Shown piece by piece: positions 7,629-17,405 of a DNA stretch of 64,000 nt (positions are counted from its first letter, which is position 1; every line of letters begins with the position of its first letter). Made by a program: the position numbers and the translations under genes. The DNA comes from Thermopetrobacter sp. TC1. Its GTDB lineage: Bacteria; Pseudomonadota; Alphaproteobacteria; Rhizobiales; Aestuariivirgaceae. Location: assembly GCF_000746275.1 (NCBI RefSeq), contig NZ_JQKX01000020.1, positions 62,001 to 126,000 on the forward strand, read 5' to 3'. The notes beneath the pieces are model-generated. The model did not search any database and was not told where the DNA came from. It saw nothing but the letters and a program-made list of their open reading frames with translations.

Positions 7629-9224
7629 ATGGTTTCGGACGTGCAAGGATCGTGTGCGCGCAAGCGGACGCTTCATCGTGTCCGTCCGGTAAAATGCCGG
7701 GCGGGCATGCTCGGGCTGTCTGTTCTGACGCTTCTGCTCCTATTCCTGCTTGATCTCGCAGGGCCTTTCCTTGACGCGCAGGCGGCAAGGGCGGGATCGC
7801 TTGCCGTGCCCGTGGCCAGCCACGCCCGCATTCGCGGCGATTCCACCGCCACCCGCTTTGAGGCCGATCTCACCTTTGCCATTCCCTTCAATGTCTATGT
7901 GAAAAAGGACCCCTACCGGGTCTTCATCGATCTGCCGGCGGTGGATTTTCGCTTCGGCTCCGGCGCCGGGCGCAAGGGGCGCGGGCTGATCCGCGCCTTT
8001 CGCTACGGGCGTATGGGAGAGGATCGCGCCCGCATCGTGCTGGATGTGGACGGGCCGGTGCTCATTCGCAGATCCTACGTTCATCACGCCAGGGATGGCC
8101 TGCCTGCGCGCATGGGCGTGGAGCTGATCCGCACCGATGCCAAAACCTTCGCCGCGCTTTTGCGGAACAGCGAGACAGGCCGCGCCCCCCAGCCAAAGCA
8201 TGGCGCGGGGCAGGGGGACGACGCCCTGGAAAAGGAGCGCCAGCAGGTGGCGGCGGCCTATCGGCACCTCATCGAACAGGCCCTGAAGGACGAGGGCCTC
8301 AACCCCACTGGAAGGCCAAATCCGGCGCTCGATCCGCTTCTGGAAAATGATCCGCTCAGCCTCGATGCCGCTGAGGTGCGCACCGGCGAATCCACAAAAA
8401 AGGCTGAAACGCGCAAGACGGCACAAGAGAGACGGGATAAGGCAACAGCAAAGCGGGCGCTTACGAATGGCCGCGGCGGAAAGGAGGTCGGCCCCTCATC
8501 CGCCGGACGCAGGAAGGCCTTGTCAAACCGGCGGCCGCTCATCGTCATCGACCCCGGTCATGGCGGCAAGGATCCGGGCGCCATTGGCTGGAAGAATGTG
8601 CGGGAGAAGGACCTCGTGCTCGCCTTCGCCCGTGATCTTGCCCGGGCCCTGAAGCGTTCGGGGCGTTTTCGCGTTTTGCTCACCCGCTCCGGCGATAGCT
8701 TTCTCACCCTGCGTCAGCGTGTGGATTTCGCCCGCCGCCATGGCGCACAGCTGTTCATCTCCATTCATGCCGACAAGTTCCGCTCAGGAGCGGCGCGCGG
8801 CCTTGCCGTCTATACACTTTCCGAAGAGGCGTCCGATGAAGAGGCCGCGGAACTGGCCCGCAGCGAAAACGCCGCCGACATTATCGATGGCGTTGATCTC
8901 GGTGCGGAAGAGGAGGCGGTGAAGGACATTCTCATCGATCTTGCCATGCGCGAGACCAAGAATCGCTCCATTCACTTCGCCCGCACGCTCACCCGCAGCC
9001 TGAAAGGCGCGGTGAAGTTGCGCACCCGGCCCATTCGCTCCGCCGATTTCCGCGTTCTGCGCAATCCGGATGTGCCGGCGGTTCTTATTGAGCTTGGCTA
9101 TGTCTCCAACCCCCGGGATGTGCGCAACATGCAATCGCCCGCCTGGCGCCGGCGGGCGGCGGCGGCCATGGCCCGTGCCGTAAAGCGCCATATCGAAACG
9201 CAGGTGGCGCTGGAACATCGCTGA
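7629..9224 (+). CDS. N-acetylmuramoyl-L-alanine amidase with AMIN domain
   Basis: 531 residues. A basic N-terminus and hydrophobic run (LGLSVLTLLLLFLL) form a signal peptide or anchor. An AMIN domain follows (about 60-150, with PYRVFIDLPAV), then a charged linker and a C-terminal Amidase_3 domain. Zinc ligands and catalytic residues are visible in DPGHGGKDPG (about 308), the Glu of REKDLVL, SIHADKF (about 377) and VLIELGYVSN. Such AmiC-type enzymes cleave septal peptidoglycan in the periplasm during daughter cell separation, usually activated by an EnvC- or NlpD-like protein. I prefer the ATG at 7629, which has GGGAG 9 bases upstream. A GTG at 7611 is in frame. Confidence 0.9.
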   Translation: MVSDVQGSCARKRTLHRVRPVKCRAGMLGLSVLTLLLLFLLDLAGPFLDAQAARAGSLAVPVASHARIRGDSTATRFEADLTFAIPFNVYVKKDPYRVFIDLPAVDFRFGSGAGRKGRGLIRAFRYGRMGEDRARIVLDVDGPVLIRRSYVHHARDGLPARMGVELIRTDAKTFAALLRNSETGRAPQPKHGAGQGDDALEKERQQVAAAYRHLIEQALKDEGLNPTGRPNPALDPLLENDPLSLDAAEVRTGESTKKAETRKTAQERRDKATAKRALTNGRGGKEVGPSSAGRRKALSNRRPLIVIDPGHGGKDPGAIGWKNVREKDLVLAFARDLARALKRSGRFRVLLTRSGDSFLTLRQRVDFARRHGAQLFISIHADKFRSGAARGLAVYTLSEEASDEEAAELARSENAADIIDGVDLGAEEEAVKDILIDLAMRETKNRSIHFARTLTRSLKGAVKLRTRPIRSADFRVLRNPDVPAVLIELGYVSNPRDVRNMQSPAWRRRAAAAMARAVKRHIETQVALEHR

Positions 9225-9289
9225 AAAGGGCAGGGCGAAAGAACACCCTATGAAACAACTCCTGTCAGGCCTTGCTGCCCTGGCTCAGC

Positions 9290-9745
9290 TCAGCCGCCAT
9301 AGACGTCCTTGGGATCGAACAGTCGCTCCGCTTCCACCGGCTCAAGGGTAGCGGCCCCTTCCGCGTTCCTGACAATGCGGCGATAAAAGCAGCTTTTGCG
9401 CCCGGTGTGACAGGCCGCACCGCGGCCCTGTGGCGTCACTTTCAGCCAGATGACATCCTGATCACAATCAGTGCGCGCTTCCACAAGCTTCAGCGTTTCG
9501 CCGGAACTTTCCCCCTTGCGCCAGAGCTTGCCGCGGGAGCGGGAATAGAAGGTGGCCAGCCCATCACTGAGCGTTTTTTCAAGCGCCTCGGCATTCATCC
9601 AGGCGAACATCAGCACAGCGCCCGTGTCCGCATCGGTGACGATGGCCGGGATGAGCCCCTTGTCATCAAAACGGGGCAGGAAGGTATCGCCTTCCTCGAT
9701 CTGTGCCTTGTCAGCTTCCTTGCGCTCTGCGAAGATCCTGCTCAT
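9290..9745 (-). CDS. hisI: Phosphoribosyl-AMP cyclohydrolase
   Basis: 151 residues. It carries the HisI signatures [25 protein letters not shown], the metal-binding DCDQD, and the [11 protein letters not shown] cysteine pair. It opens the adenine ring of phosphoribosyl-AMP in the third step of histidine biosynthesis, using Zn2+ and Mg2+. It is the monofunctional form without a fused HisE pyrophosphohydrolase. No other his gene is in the window, so it is transcribed alone. The ATG at 9745 matches homologue N-termini; the open frame upstream to 9967 is not conserved-looking. It ends convergent with the amidase gene. Confidence 0.93.
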   Translation of the reverse strand: MSRIFAERKEADKAQIEEGDTFLPRFDDKGLIPAIVTDADTGAVLMFAWMNAEALEKTLSDGLATFYSRSRGKLWRKGESSGETLKLVEARTDCDQDVIWLKVTPQGRGAACHTGRKSCFYRRIVRNAEGAATLEPVEAERLFDPKDVYGG

Positions 9746-9999
9746 GATCCCTATCCGTTCTTTAGCTTTGTGATGCGCAATTCCTTGATAGGCCGGCCTT
9801 GAAGGGCGGCCTTCTGTTTCGTTGACTTCGGTAGAGGGCAAAAAGCGCTCAATCAAGCGGCAATTCTGAACACATAAGCGGGACAGGGGCGGCAATTGCC
9901 TGTTGTCGCCTCTGCCGGAACCGGCTAAAGAGAGCGGCAGGATCCACCCGGCCGCCGGAAATGTCATGGCGCGCCGGCGCTATTCTCGTGGAGAGGATC

Positions 10000-10368
10000 A
10001 TGATCACGGTCATCCTGGTGATTCATCTCATCATCACCATCGCGCTTATCGGCGTCATTCTCCTGCAGCGCTCCGAAGGCGGCGCCTTAGGGATTGGCGG
10101 CTCCTCGCCCGGTTCCCTGTTCACCGCGCGTGGCGCGGCCAACGCGCTCACCCGCACCACCGCCGTGCTGGCCACTGCCTTTTTCATCACCTCCATCCTG
10201 CTCACCATGCTCACGGTGCGCGCGGAGAAGCCGAAATCCATATTCGACGAAACCGGCACGCCGGCACAGAACGGCTCGGTGCTGCCCAATCTGCCCAAGA
10301 AACCGGCGCAGCCTCAGGCGCCGGCCAGCCCGAAGCCGGCAACGCCGCAGGTGCCCGTGGAGCAGTGA
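10000..10368 (+). CDS. secG: Preprotein translocase subunit SecG
   Basis: 122 residues. It has two membrane segments (VILVIHLIITIALIGVILLQ and VLATAFFITSILLTML) flanking the conserved cytoplasmic loop RSEGGALGIGG...GSLFTARGAANALTRTTA, which is diagnostic of SecG. A Pro/Ala/Lys-rich tail follows, as usual in alphaproteobacteria. SecG stimulates the SecYE channel during protein export. The ATG at 10000 has GGAGAGG six bases upstream and places the first membrane segment correctly. It precedes pyrG, a common alphaproteobacterial order, but a terminator lies between them. Confidence 0.93.
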   Translation: MITVILVIHLIITIALIGVILLQRSEGGALGIGGSSPGSLFTARGAANALTRTTAVLATAFFITSILLTMLTVRAEKPKSIFDETGTPAQNGSVLPNLPKKPAQPQAPASPKPATPQVPVEQ

Positions 10369-10433
10369 TCGGAAAGGGGCGCTTGCCGCAGCACGATCAT
10401 GTTACGGGTTATGCGTGATCAAAAATGAACAAG

Positions 10434-10461
10434 GGGCGGAAGGAAAAGCTTCCGCCCTTTT
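10434..10461 (+). terminator. Rho-independent terminator of secG
   Basis: A 9-bp stem, GGGCGGAAG (10434-10442) with CTTCCGCCC (10449-10457), closes a GAAAAG loop and is followed by TTTT. It lies 66 bases after the secG stop. It separates secG from pyrG, which starts 237 bases later. Confidence 0.8.
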
Positions 10462-10506
10462 GCCATGAAGGCCGGCGCATTTGCCTTAACGAGCAGAGGA
10501 AAATGA

Positions 10507-12327
<1,821 letters not shown>

Positions 12328-12583
12328 GGCACTTTTCAGGGGCTGGCGCGCAGAATTTTATGAGGACACGCCCTAAGCCTTCAGTGCATTCTTTCCGCAC
12401 CGGTTCGTGCATGAAAGACGGCTCCGGTCATGATCCTGCCCGAAAGACGGGGCAGGGCTTGCCCCGCCGGGCAGGGCCCGACAAGATGCCAGTCAAGGTG
12501 AATGAGAAGCGAATCGCGCCCTTGAAAACACTTGCCGGCGCGATGCTGACGGGGCAAAGGAGCGAAAGGCGCAAGAAATCCCC

Positions 12584-15271
12584 ATGAGGCCGAAAACGGT
12601 GCGGATATCCTTCAAGACACGTGCTGCTGCGCCCTTGGTGTCGTTTCTGACGGCGCTCATTCTCTCCATTGCGCTGTTTTCGCCTCTTGCCCATGCGCAA
12701 GGCCCGGCCGCCGCCCCTGTCCTGAAAAAAGACGGCGGTACGGTTTCGCCTGCTGCGTCTGCGGCAGCGCCAGATCCGGCCGCATCCTCGTCCCAACAGG
12801 CGGCACCTGTGCAGCCAAAGCCGGCGCCGGTGATGAAGCTCGATCCCGGCATCAGCGGCCTGGTCGATGAGGCGAAAGCCGCCGCCGGGCGGGCGGAGCG
12901 GCTGGCGAAGGATGTGGAGAAGGTGCTGGCCGACGTGCGCATGAAGGTCAAGCGCCCGGACATGGACATCGCCGCATTGGCCGATGTGCGCAAGAAGCTG
13001 GATGCCGAGCGCATCAAGCTGCTTGAGGGGCGCAAGATCATCGAGGATCCGCTCACCCGCGTGCGCCAGCAGCTGGCCACCCTGGGCGAGCCGCCAAAGG
13101 ACGGCAAGGAGGATCCGGCCATCGCCGCCCGTCGTCAGGCTCTGCAGGCGGTGTTCGACAGGCTCGTTGCCGCCGACAAGAAGCTCGAGCTGATGCTGGT
13201 GGAAATCGGCCAGCTTTCGGAACAGGCGGCAGATAGGCAAAGAAGGCTCTTCTTCTCCCGCATCTTCGAGCCCTCGCGCAGCATATTCAATCCACTGCTG
13301 TGGTATGAGGGGCTGGCCACATTTCCCGATCTCGCCCTGCGCTTCAAAAGCCTGGTTGTTTCCTGGATAAATCAGAGCGGCAGGAGCAATTTGCCCCTGC
13401 TTGTGGTTCTTGGTGTTTTCTTTGCCGCGCTCGGGTTGCTCATCGCAGTCTGGCGCCGCTGGCGTGCCGCAAGGCCCGATGAGCATCTGGATGATTTCAG
13501 GCGCTTGTGGCGCGCGGTGCGCATTGCGCTTCTGACGGCCGCCATTGTTCTGCTGGCGCTGATGGTGACCAATCTTGCCCTTTATACGCTGGGCAGTGCC
13601 TCGCCGCGCTTCATGCGCCTTTTGGATGCCATCAGCTCCGGGCTGCTCTTTGCCGTCAGCGTGACGGCTCTGGCCCGCGGCATCTTCCGTCCCGGCGCGC
13701 CGCGCCTCAGGCTGGTCAACATCGCCGATGCCGGCGCCCGCGATGCCTATCGGCTTTCGGCCGCCATCGCCTTCCTGCAGGGCCTTTATGTGGTGGTGGA
13801 CAGCCTGGCGGAAATCCTCTTCCTGCCGGTTTCCTTCTCCGTGTTCTGGAGTGCGGCCATCTCCATGATGCAGATGATCCTCATCGCCTGGCTGCTCATC
13901 CGCCTGCGGCAGGCTGCACCGATGACGCCGCAGGAGCGGGAAGAGGACGAATCGGCCAGCATGCCGGCCGCAACCGGCGAGCAGACGCGGTTTTTCTTCG
14001 GCTGGGCGCGACATGCCGCGCTGCTGATCTGGCTGGCGCTGGTGATCGCGGCTTTTGCACTGATGCTGGGCTATGTGGCCTTCGCCCGCTTCCTGATCGG
14101 GCAGACCGTGGTCAGCGCCGCGCTGATCGTTGCGCTCTATCTGTTGCATCATCTCGCCGATGCCGCGGTGCGCAACGCCCTGGACGCCCGCACCTATACC
14201 GGCATTTTCCTGCGCCGCACCCTGGGCATTCCGGAGCGGGTGATCAAACAATTGGGCGTTCTCTTCTCCACGCTGGTGGACATTGGCATTGTGTTCGTCG
14301 GCCTGCCGCTCGTGCTCATGCAATGGGCGGTGAACTGGGTGGACCTGACCAGCTGGATGCAGGTCGCCTTCTTCGGGTTCAAGGTCGGCAATATCGTCAT
14401 TGAGCCCGCCTCCATCCTGCTCGGCGTTCTCGTCCTGATCATCGGGCTCATTCTTACCCGCCTTTTGGTGCTGTGGCTGGACCGGCGCGTGCTTTCCCGC
14501 CTCGATATGGATGACGGCATCCGCCATTCCCTGGTCACCACCGCCAAGTACACCCTCAACATTGCCAGCGTGCTGGTGGCGCTCTCCGTGGCGGGCGTGA
14601 ACTTCTCCTCTCTCGCCATTATCGGCGGTGCCCTGGGCGTGGGTATCGGTTTTGGCCTTCAGTCCATCGTCAACAATTTCGTTTCCGGCCTCATCCTGCT
14701 GGCCGAGCGGCCGATCAAGGTGGGCGACTGGATCAAGGTCTCCGGCGGCGAGGGGGTGGTGCGCAAGATCCGCGTGCGTTCCACGGAGATCGAGACCTTC
14801 GATCGCTGTTCCATCATCGTGCCCAATTCCTCGCTGATTTCCGAGCCGGTGTCCAACTGGTATCATTCCTCGCGCATGGGGCGGCTGCGGCTGGCCATTG
14901 GCGTGTCCTACGATGCCGATCCGGACGAGGTGGCCAAGATCCTGCTGCGCTGCGCCAATGCCCATCCGCGCGCGCTGGCCAACCCCAAGGCCTTCGTACT
15001 GTTCACCGGTTTCGGAGAAAGCTCCCTGGATTTCGAACTGCGTGTCTATATTGACGATGCCGGCTATCTGGCCTCCACCGCCTCTGACCTGCGCTTTGCC
15101 ATTTTCCGTGCGCTCAAGCAGGCCGGCATCGAAATTCCCTTCCCGCAGCGGGATCTGCATCTGCGTTCGCTGCCGCCGGAGATGTTCGATCGCGGCGAGC
15201 TGCCGCCAACGCCAGAGGAGATTACCTCCGCCGGAAAAGGAGAAGGGGCGACCGATACCAAAACGGCCTGA
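12584..15271 (+). CDS. Large MscS-family mechanosensitive ion channel with periplasmic N-terminal domain
   Basis: 895 residues. A signal peptide (to about residue 37, ALAHAQ-like end) is followed by an Ala/Pro-rich linker and a long helical periplasmic domain with Lys/Glu/Ala heptads (about 85-230). About ten membrane segments follow. The last, with GVGIGFGLQSIVNNFVSG (about 685-702), is the pore-lining TM3 of MscS, and the beta domain (ERPIKVGDWIKV) comes next. The architecture resembles MscK/YbiO-type and DUF3772-containing channels that release solutes on hypo-osmotic shock. The ATG at 12584 has AAAGGAGCG/AAAGG stretches upstream. The 256 bases between pyrG and this gene contain GC-rich inverted repeats without a U-run. 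Confidence 0.9.
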   Translation: MRPKTVRISFKTRAAAPLVSFLTALILSIALFSPLAHAQGPAAAPVLKKDGGTVSPAASAAAPDPAASSSQQAAPVQPKPAPVMKLDPGISGLVDEAKAAAGRAERLAKDVEKVLADVRMKVKRPDMDIAALADVRKKLDAERIKLLEGRKIIEDPLTRVRQQLATLGEPPKDGKEDPAIAARRQALQAVFDRLVAADKKLELMLVEIGQLSEQAADRQRRLFFSRIFEPSRSIFNPLLWYEGLATFPDLALRFKSLVVSWINQSGRSNLPLLVVLGVFFAALGLLIAVWRRWRAARPDEHLDDFRRLWRAVRIALLTAAIVLLALMVTNLALYTLGSASPRFMRLLDAISSGLLFAVSVTALARGIFRPGAPRLRLVNIADAGARDAYRLSAAIAFLQGLYVVVDSLAEILFLPVSFSVFWSAAISMMQMILIAWLLIRLRQAAPMTPQEREEDESASMPAATGEQTRFFFGWARHAALLIWLALVIAAFALMLGYVAFARFLIGQTVVSAALIVALYLLHHLADAAVRNALDARTYTGIFLRRTLGIPERVIKQLGVLFSTLVDIGIVFVGLPLVLMQWAVNWVDLTSWMQVAFFGFKVGNIVIEPASILLGVLVLIIGLILTRLLVLWLDRRVLSRLDMDDGIRHSLVTTAKYTLNIASVLVALSVAGVNFSSLAIIGGALGVGIGFGLQSIVNNFVSGLILLAERPIKVGDWIKVSGGEGVVRKIRVRSTEIETFDRCSIIVPNSSLISEPVSNWYHSSRMGRLRLAIGVSYDADPDEVAKILLRCANAHPRALANPKAFVLFTGFGESSLDFELRVYIDDAGYLASTASDLRFAIFRALKQAGIEIPFPQRDLHLRSLPPEMFDRGELPPTPEEITSAGKGEGATDTKTA

Positions 15272-15318
15272 CGGGTTGCCGGTTCAGCAGAAAAGACCGG
15301 TAAAAGTCCGAAGGAGGA

Positions 15319-16101
15319 TCACTCCTCGGCTTTTGATGATGTCTCGCCTGCAAACCTTTCAATGGCCGTGGCCAGATCACCATGGCCGACATAGCGCCGT
15401 TCATAGGCGAGATTGAGAAAGCGCGCCGCTTCTTGCGCCTTCCGTTCCAGGGCCGGATCATCGTCTTGTGCGAGGTGCACGAGCGTGTCGTAATTGCCGA
15501 AGCAGGTCTCGATCAGTTCGGGATGGGTGTCCAACTTCAAGCCCTTCACGATCAGGCTGTCGAAATGCCGTACCAGATAGTCGGTGAGAAAATAGCTGCG
15601 TGCATCCCTCTCCAGATGGCGCATGAAATTTTCAACGCCCGTATAGAAGGCATAACAGTGCGGCCCTGGCAGTCGGGAAATGCCGCCTTCCTCGCCGAGA
15701 ACCGCATCGAGCGCGCCGCCCGTGCCGCAATCGCCATAGGCCACGAAAATGCGGGCATAGCCTTCCTCTTTGGCCTGGCGGATGCGCGCGCGCACCCCTT
15801 CCGGAATGCGCTGCGGCGTGTTGTGCCATTCCGCCGGCAGGCAGTGCAGGTCGATATGATCGCGATGCTGCCGGATCAGAAAAAGGATGTCCCGCGCCAG
15901 CGCCCCGCAGGCGATGATCAGGCTGCGCCCGCTCTTTGCGCCTTTTTCCAAGGCCTTGGATGATCCGGCCTGCTTGGCCAGGGCCTTTCCCGTTCCCGGC
16001 GCGTGCGCTCGGTGACGGGCCGCAGCTCGCCGCTGTTCACGCAGGGCGGAAGGCCCGGCGTGGCGACGCCGTCTTTTGCGGGGTGCCGGTTCATTGGTCA
16101 T
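15319..16101 (-). CDS. DUF1638 domain-containing protein
   Basis: 260 residues. After a very basic, low-complexity N-terminus (RKRRRRHAG) it matches the DUF1638 pattern as I recall it. It has a first strand LIIACGALARDIL, a Cys/His segment CLPAEWHNTP, the YGDCGTGGALD motif, and HCYAFYTGVENF. In other genomes these proteins are encoded beside corrinoid-dependent methyltransferases, which agrees with the corrinoid protein gene 47 bp upstream on the same strand. The biochemical role is not established. Conserved Cys and His suggest metal or cobalamin chemistry, but that is inference. Confidence 0.82.
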   Translation of the reverse strand: MTNEPAPRKRRRRHAGPSALREQRRAAARHRAHAPGTGKALAKQAGSSKALEKGAKSGRSLIIACGALARDILFLIRQHRDHIDLHCLPAEWHNTPQRIPEGVRARIRQAKEEGYARIFVAYGDCGTGGALDAVLGEEGGISRLPGPHCYAFYTGVENFMRHLERDARSYFLTDYLVRHFDSLIVKGLKLDTHPELIETCFGNYDTLVHLAQDDDPALERKAQEAARFLNLAYERRYVGHGDLATAIERFAGETSSKAEE

Positions 16102-16148
16102 GGTGGCTCATTCAACAGGACAGGGAAAGGCGACGCCAGAGCGCGGGT

Positions 16149-16856
16149 TCATGCCGAGGCCCGGCGATTGTGCCGCCGCTGCATGAAGGCCTTGGCCGTC
16201 TGCACCGCTTCCGCCGCATCCTTGCAATAGGCATCCGCGCCGATGGCCTTGCCGAAATCGGCATTCAACGGCGCACCGCCGACGAGCACGACCACATCAT
16301 CCCGCAGGCCTTCTTCCGCAAGCGCCTCGATCACCGTCTTCATGTAGGGCATGGTCGTGGTCAGCAGCGCCGACATGCCGAGAATGTCCGGCTTGTGCTC
16401 CTTCACCGCGGTGATGAACTGATCGGCGTCGACATTGATGCCGAGATTGATGACATCGAAGCCCGCGCCCTCCATCATCATGGCGACGATGTTCTTGCCG
16501 ATGTCGTGAATGTCGCCCTTCACCGTGCCGATAACCATTGTGCCGATGCGCTCCGCCCCGGTTTCCGCCAGCAGCGGCCGCAACACATCCATCGCCGCCT
16601 TCATGGCATTGGCGGACAGCAGCACCTCCGGCACGAAGAGGATGCCATCGCCAAAATCCTTGCCGACGATGTCCATGCCGCCGACGAGGGCCTTGGTCAT
16701 GATGTCATAGGGCTTCCAGCCGCGCTCCAGCAAGATCTCCACGCCTTCCACCACCTCGTCCTTGAGGCCGTCGTAGAGATCGTCCTGGATCTGCTCGACG
16801 AGTTCGTCATCATCGAGCTCGCGCAGGTCAAGATCGTCCTCTTCCGCGTCGCTCAT
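16149..16856 (-). CDS. Methyltransferase cognate corrinoid protein (B12-binding)
   Basis: 235 residues. An N-terminal four-helix B12-binding cap (about 25-105) is followed by a Rossmann B12-binding domain. The cobalt-ligand motif DxHxxG is present in GDIHDIGKNIV, and MSALLTTTM and VLVGGAPLN continue the domain. This is the build of MtbC/MtmC/MttC-type carriers of methyl groups between a substrate methyltransferase and tetrahydrofolate or another acceptor. No methyltransferase partner is in the window. It forms a probable two-gene operon with the DUF1638 gene downstream. The start at 16856 has AGAGG upstream; an in-frame ATG at 16889 lacks a good site. The N-terminus is unusually acidic. Confidence 0.88.
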   Translation of the reverse strand: MSDAEEDDLDLRELDDDELVEQIQDDLYDGLKDEVVEGVEILLERGWKPYDIMTKALVGGMDIVGKDFGDGILFVPEVLLSANAMKAAMDVLRPLLAETGAERIGTMVIGTVKGDIHDIGKNIVAMMMEGAGFDVINLGINVDADQFITAVKEHKPDILGMSALLTTTMPYMKTVIEALAEEGLRDDVVVLVGGAPLNADFGKAIGADAYCKDAAEAVQTAKAFMQRRHNRRASA

Positions 16857-16985
16857 CGGTCCTCTTCGAATGAAAGTGATTTGCGCCAAGTGCCGCCACT
16901 ATACAGGCTTTGCCCGCACATGTCACAATGTCATGCGCCCTTGGGCGCTTCCGGCAGACAAAAAGCTCAGTAAAAAGGCCATATC

Positions 16986-17378
16986 ATGAGCCCGGACATC
17001 CAAAACCTCGCCAGGGATCTGGCCCGGCGCCTCGCCTATGTCCATGTGGTCAAGAGCGATGGTGTCATCGTCGGCACCAGCGTTCTCTATCCGGACGGAA
17101 GCCGTGTTACGCTTTATCTTTCGGCCGACCGTCCGGGGCTTGTTTTCGTGTCCGATTTCGAGGGCGGCCGCCGGCGCGCACGCATGGAAGGCCGCGAGGC
17201 GCTTTTCGATGCCGCCATCCGCCGCTGGCCGTTCGATCCTCCGTTCAGCATCGAGGGGGATTCCATCTATGTGCGCGTGCCTGTTGAACGGCTGGAAGAG
17301 GCCGCGCTTGCCATCGCCAATGCCTCCGCCCTGGCCCTGCGCGAGGCGCTCGCCACCACGAAAAGCAACCCGGAGTGA
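16986..17378 (+). CDS. Small hypothetical protein, possibly DUF1828-like
   Basis: 130 residues, no signal peptide or membrane segment. The N-terminal helix (NLARDLARRLAYV) is followed by strands with DGVIVGTSVLYPDGSRVTLYLS and FVSDFEGGRRRARM. This pattern of a DG-containing strand followed by SDFEGG resembles DUF1828 proteins, a weak resemblance from memory. The C-terminal helix is Ala-rich. The start has AAAAAGG upstream. It is divergent from the corrinoid gene, with about 130 bases between them, and convergent with the next gene. Function unknown. Confidence 0.6.
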   Translation: MSPDIQNLARDLARRLAYVHVVKSDGVIVGTSVLYPDGSRVTLYLSADRPGLVFVSDFEGGRRRARMEGREALFDAAIRRWPFDPPFSIEGDSIYVRVPVERLEEAALAIANASALALREALATTKSNPE

Positions 17379-17405
17379 CTGCCGGCATCCCAAACGCATG
17401 CCTGA

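Noticed and set aside
12328-12583. Terminator after pyrG
   Set aside because: GC-rich inverted repeats are present (about 12447-12465), but no U-run follows.
12428-15160. 910-codon open frame antisense to the MscS-like gene
   Set aside because: Composition is Gln/His/Gly-rich and domain-free, while the other strand gives a clear channel with signal peptide and pore motif.
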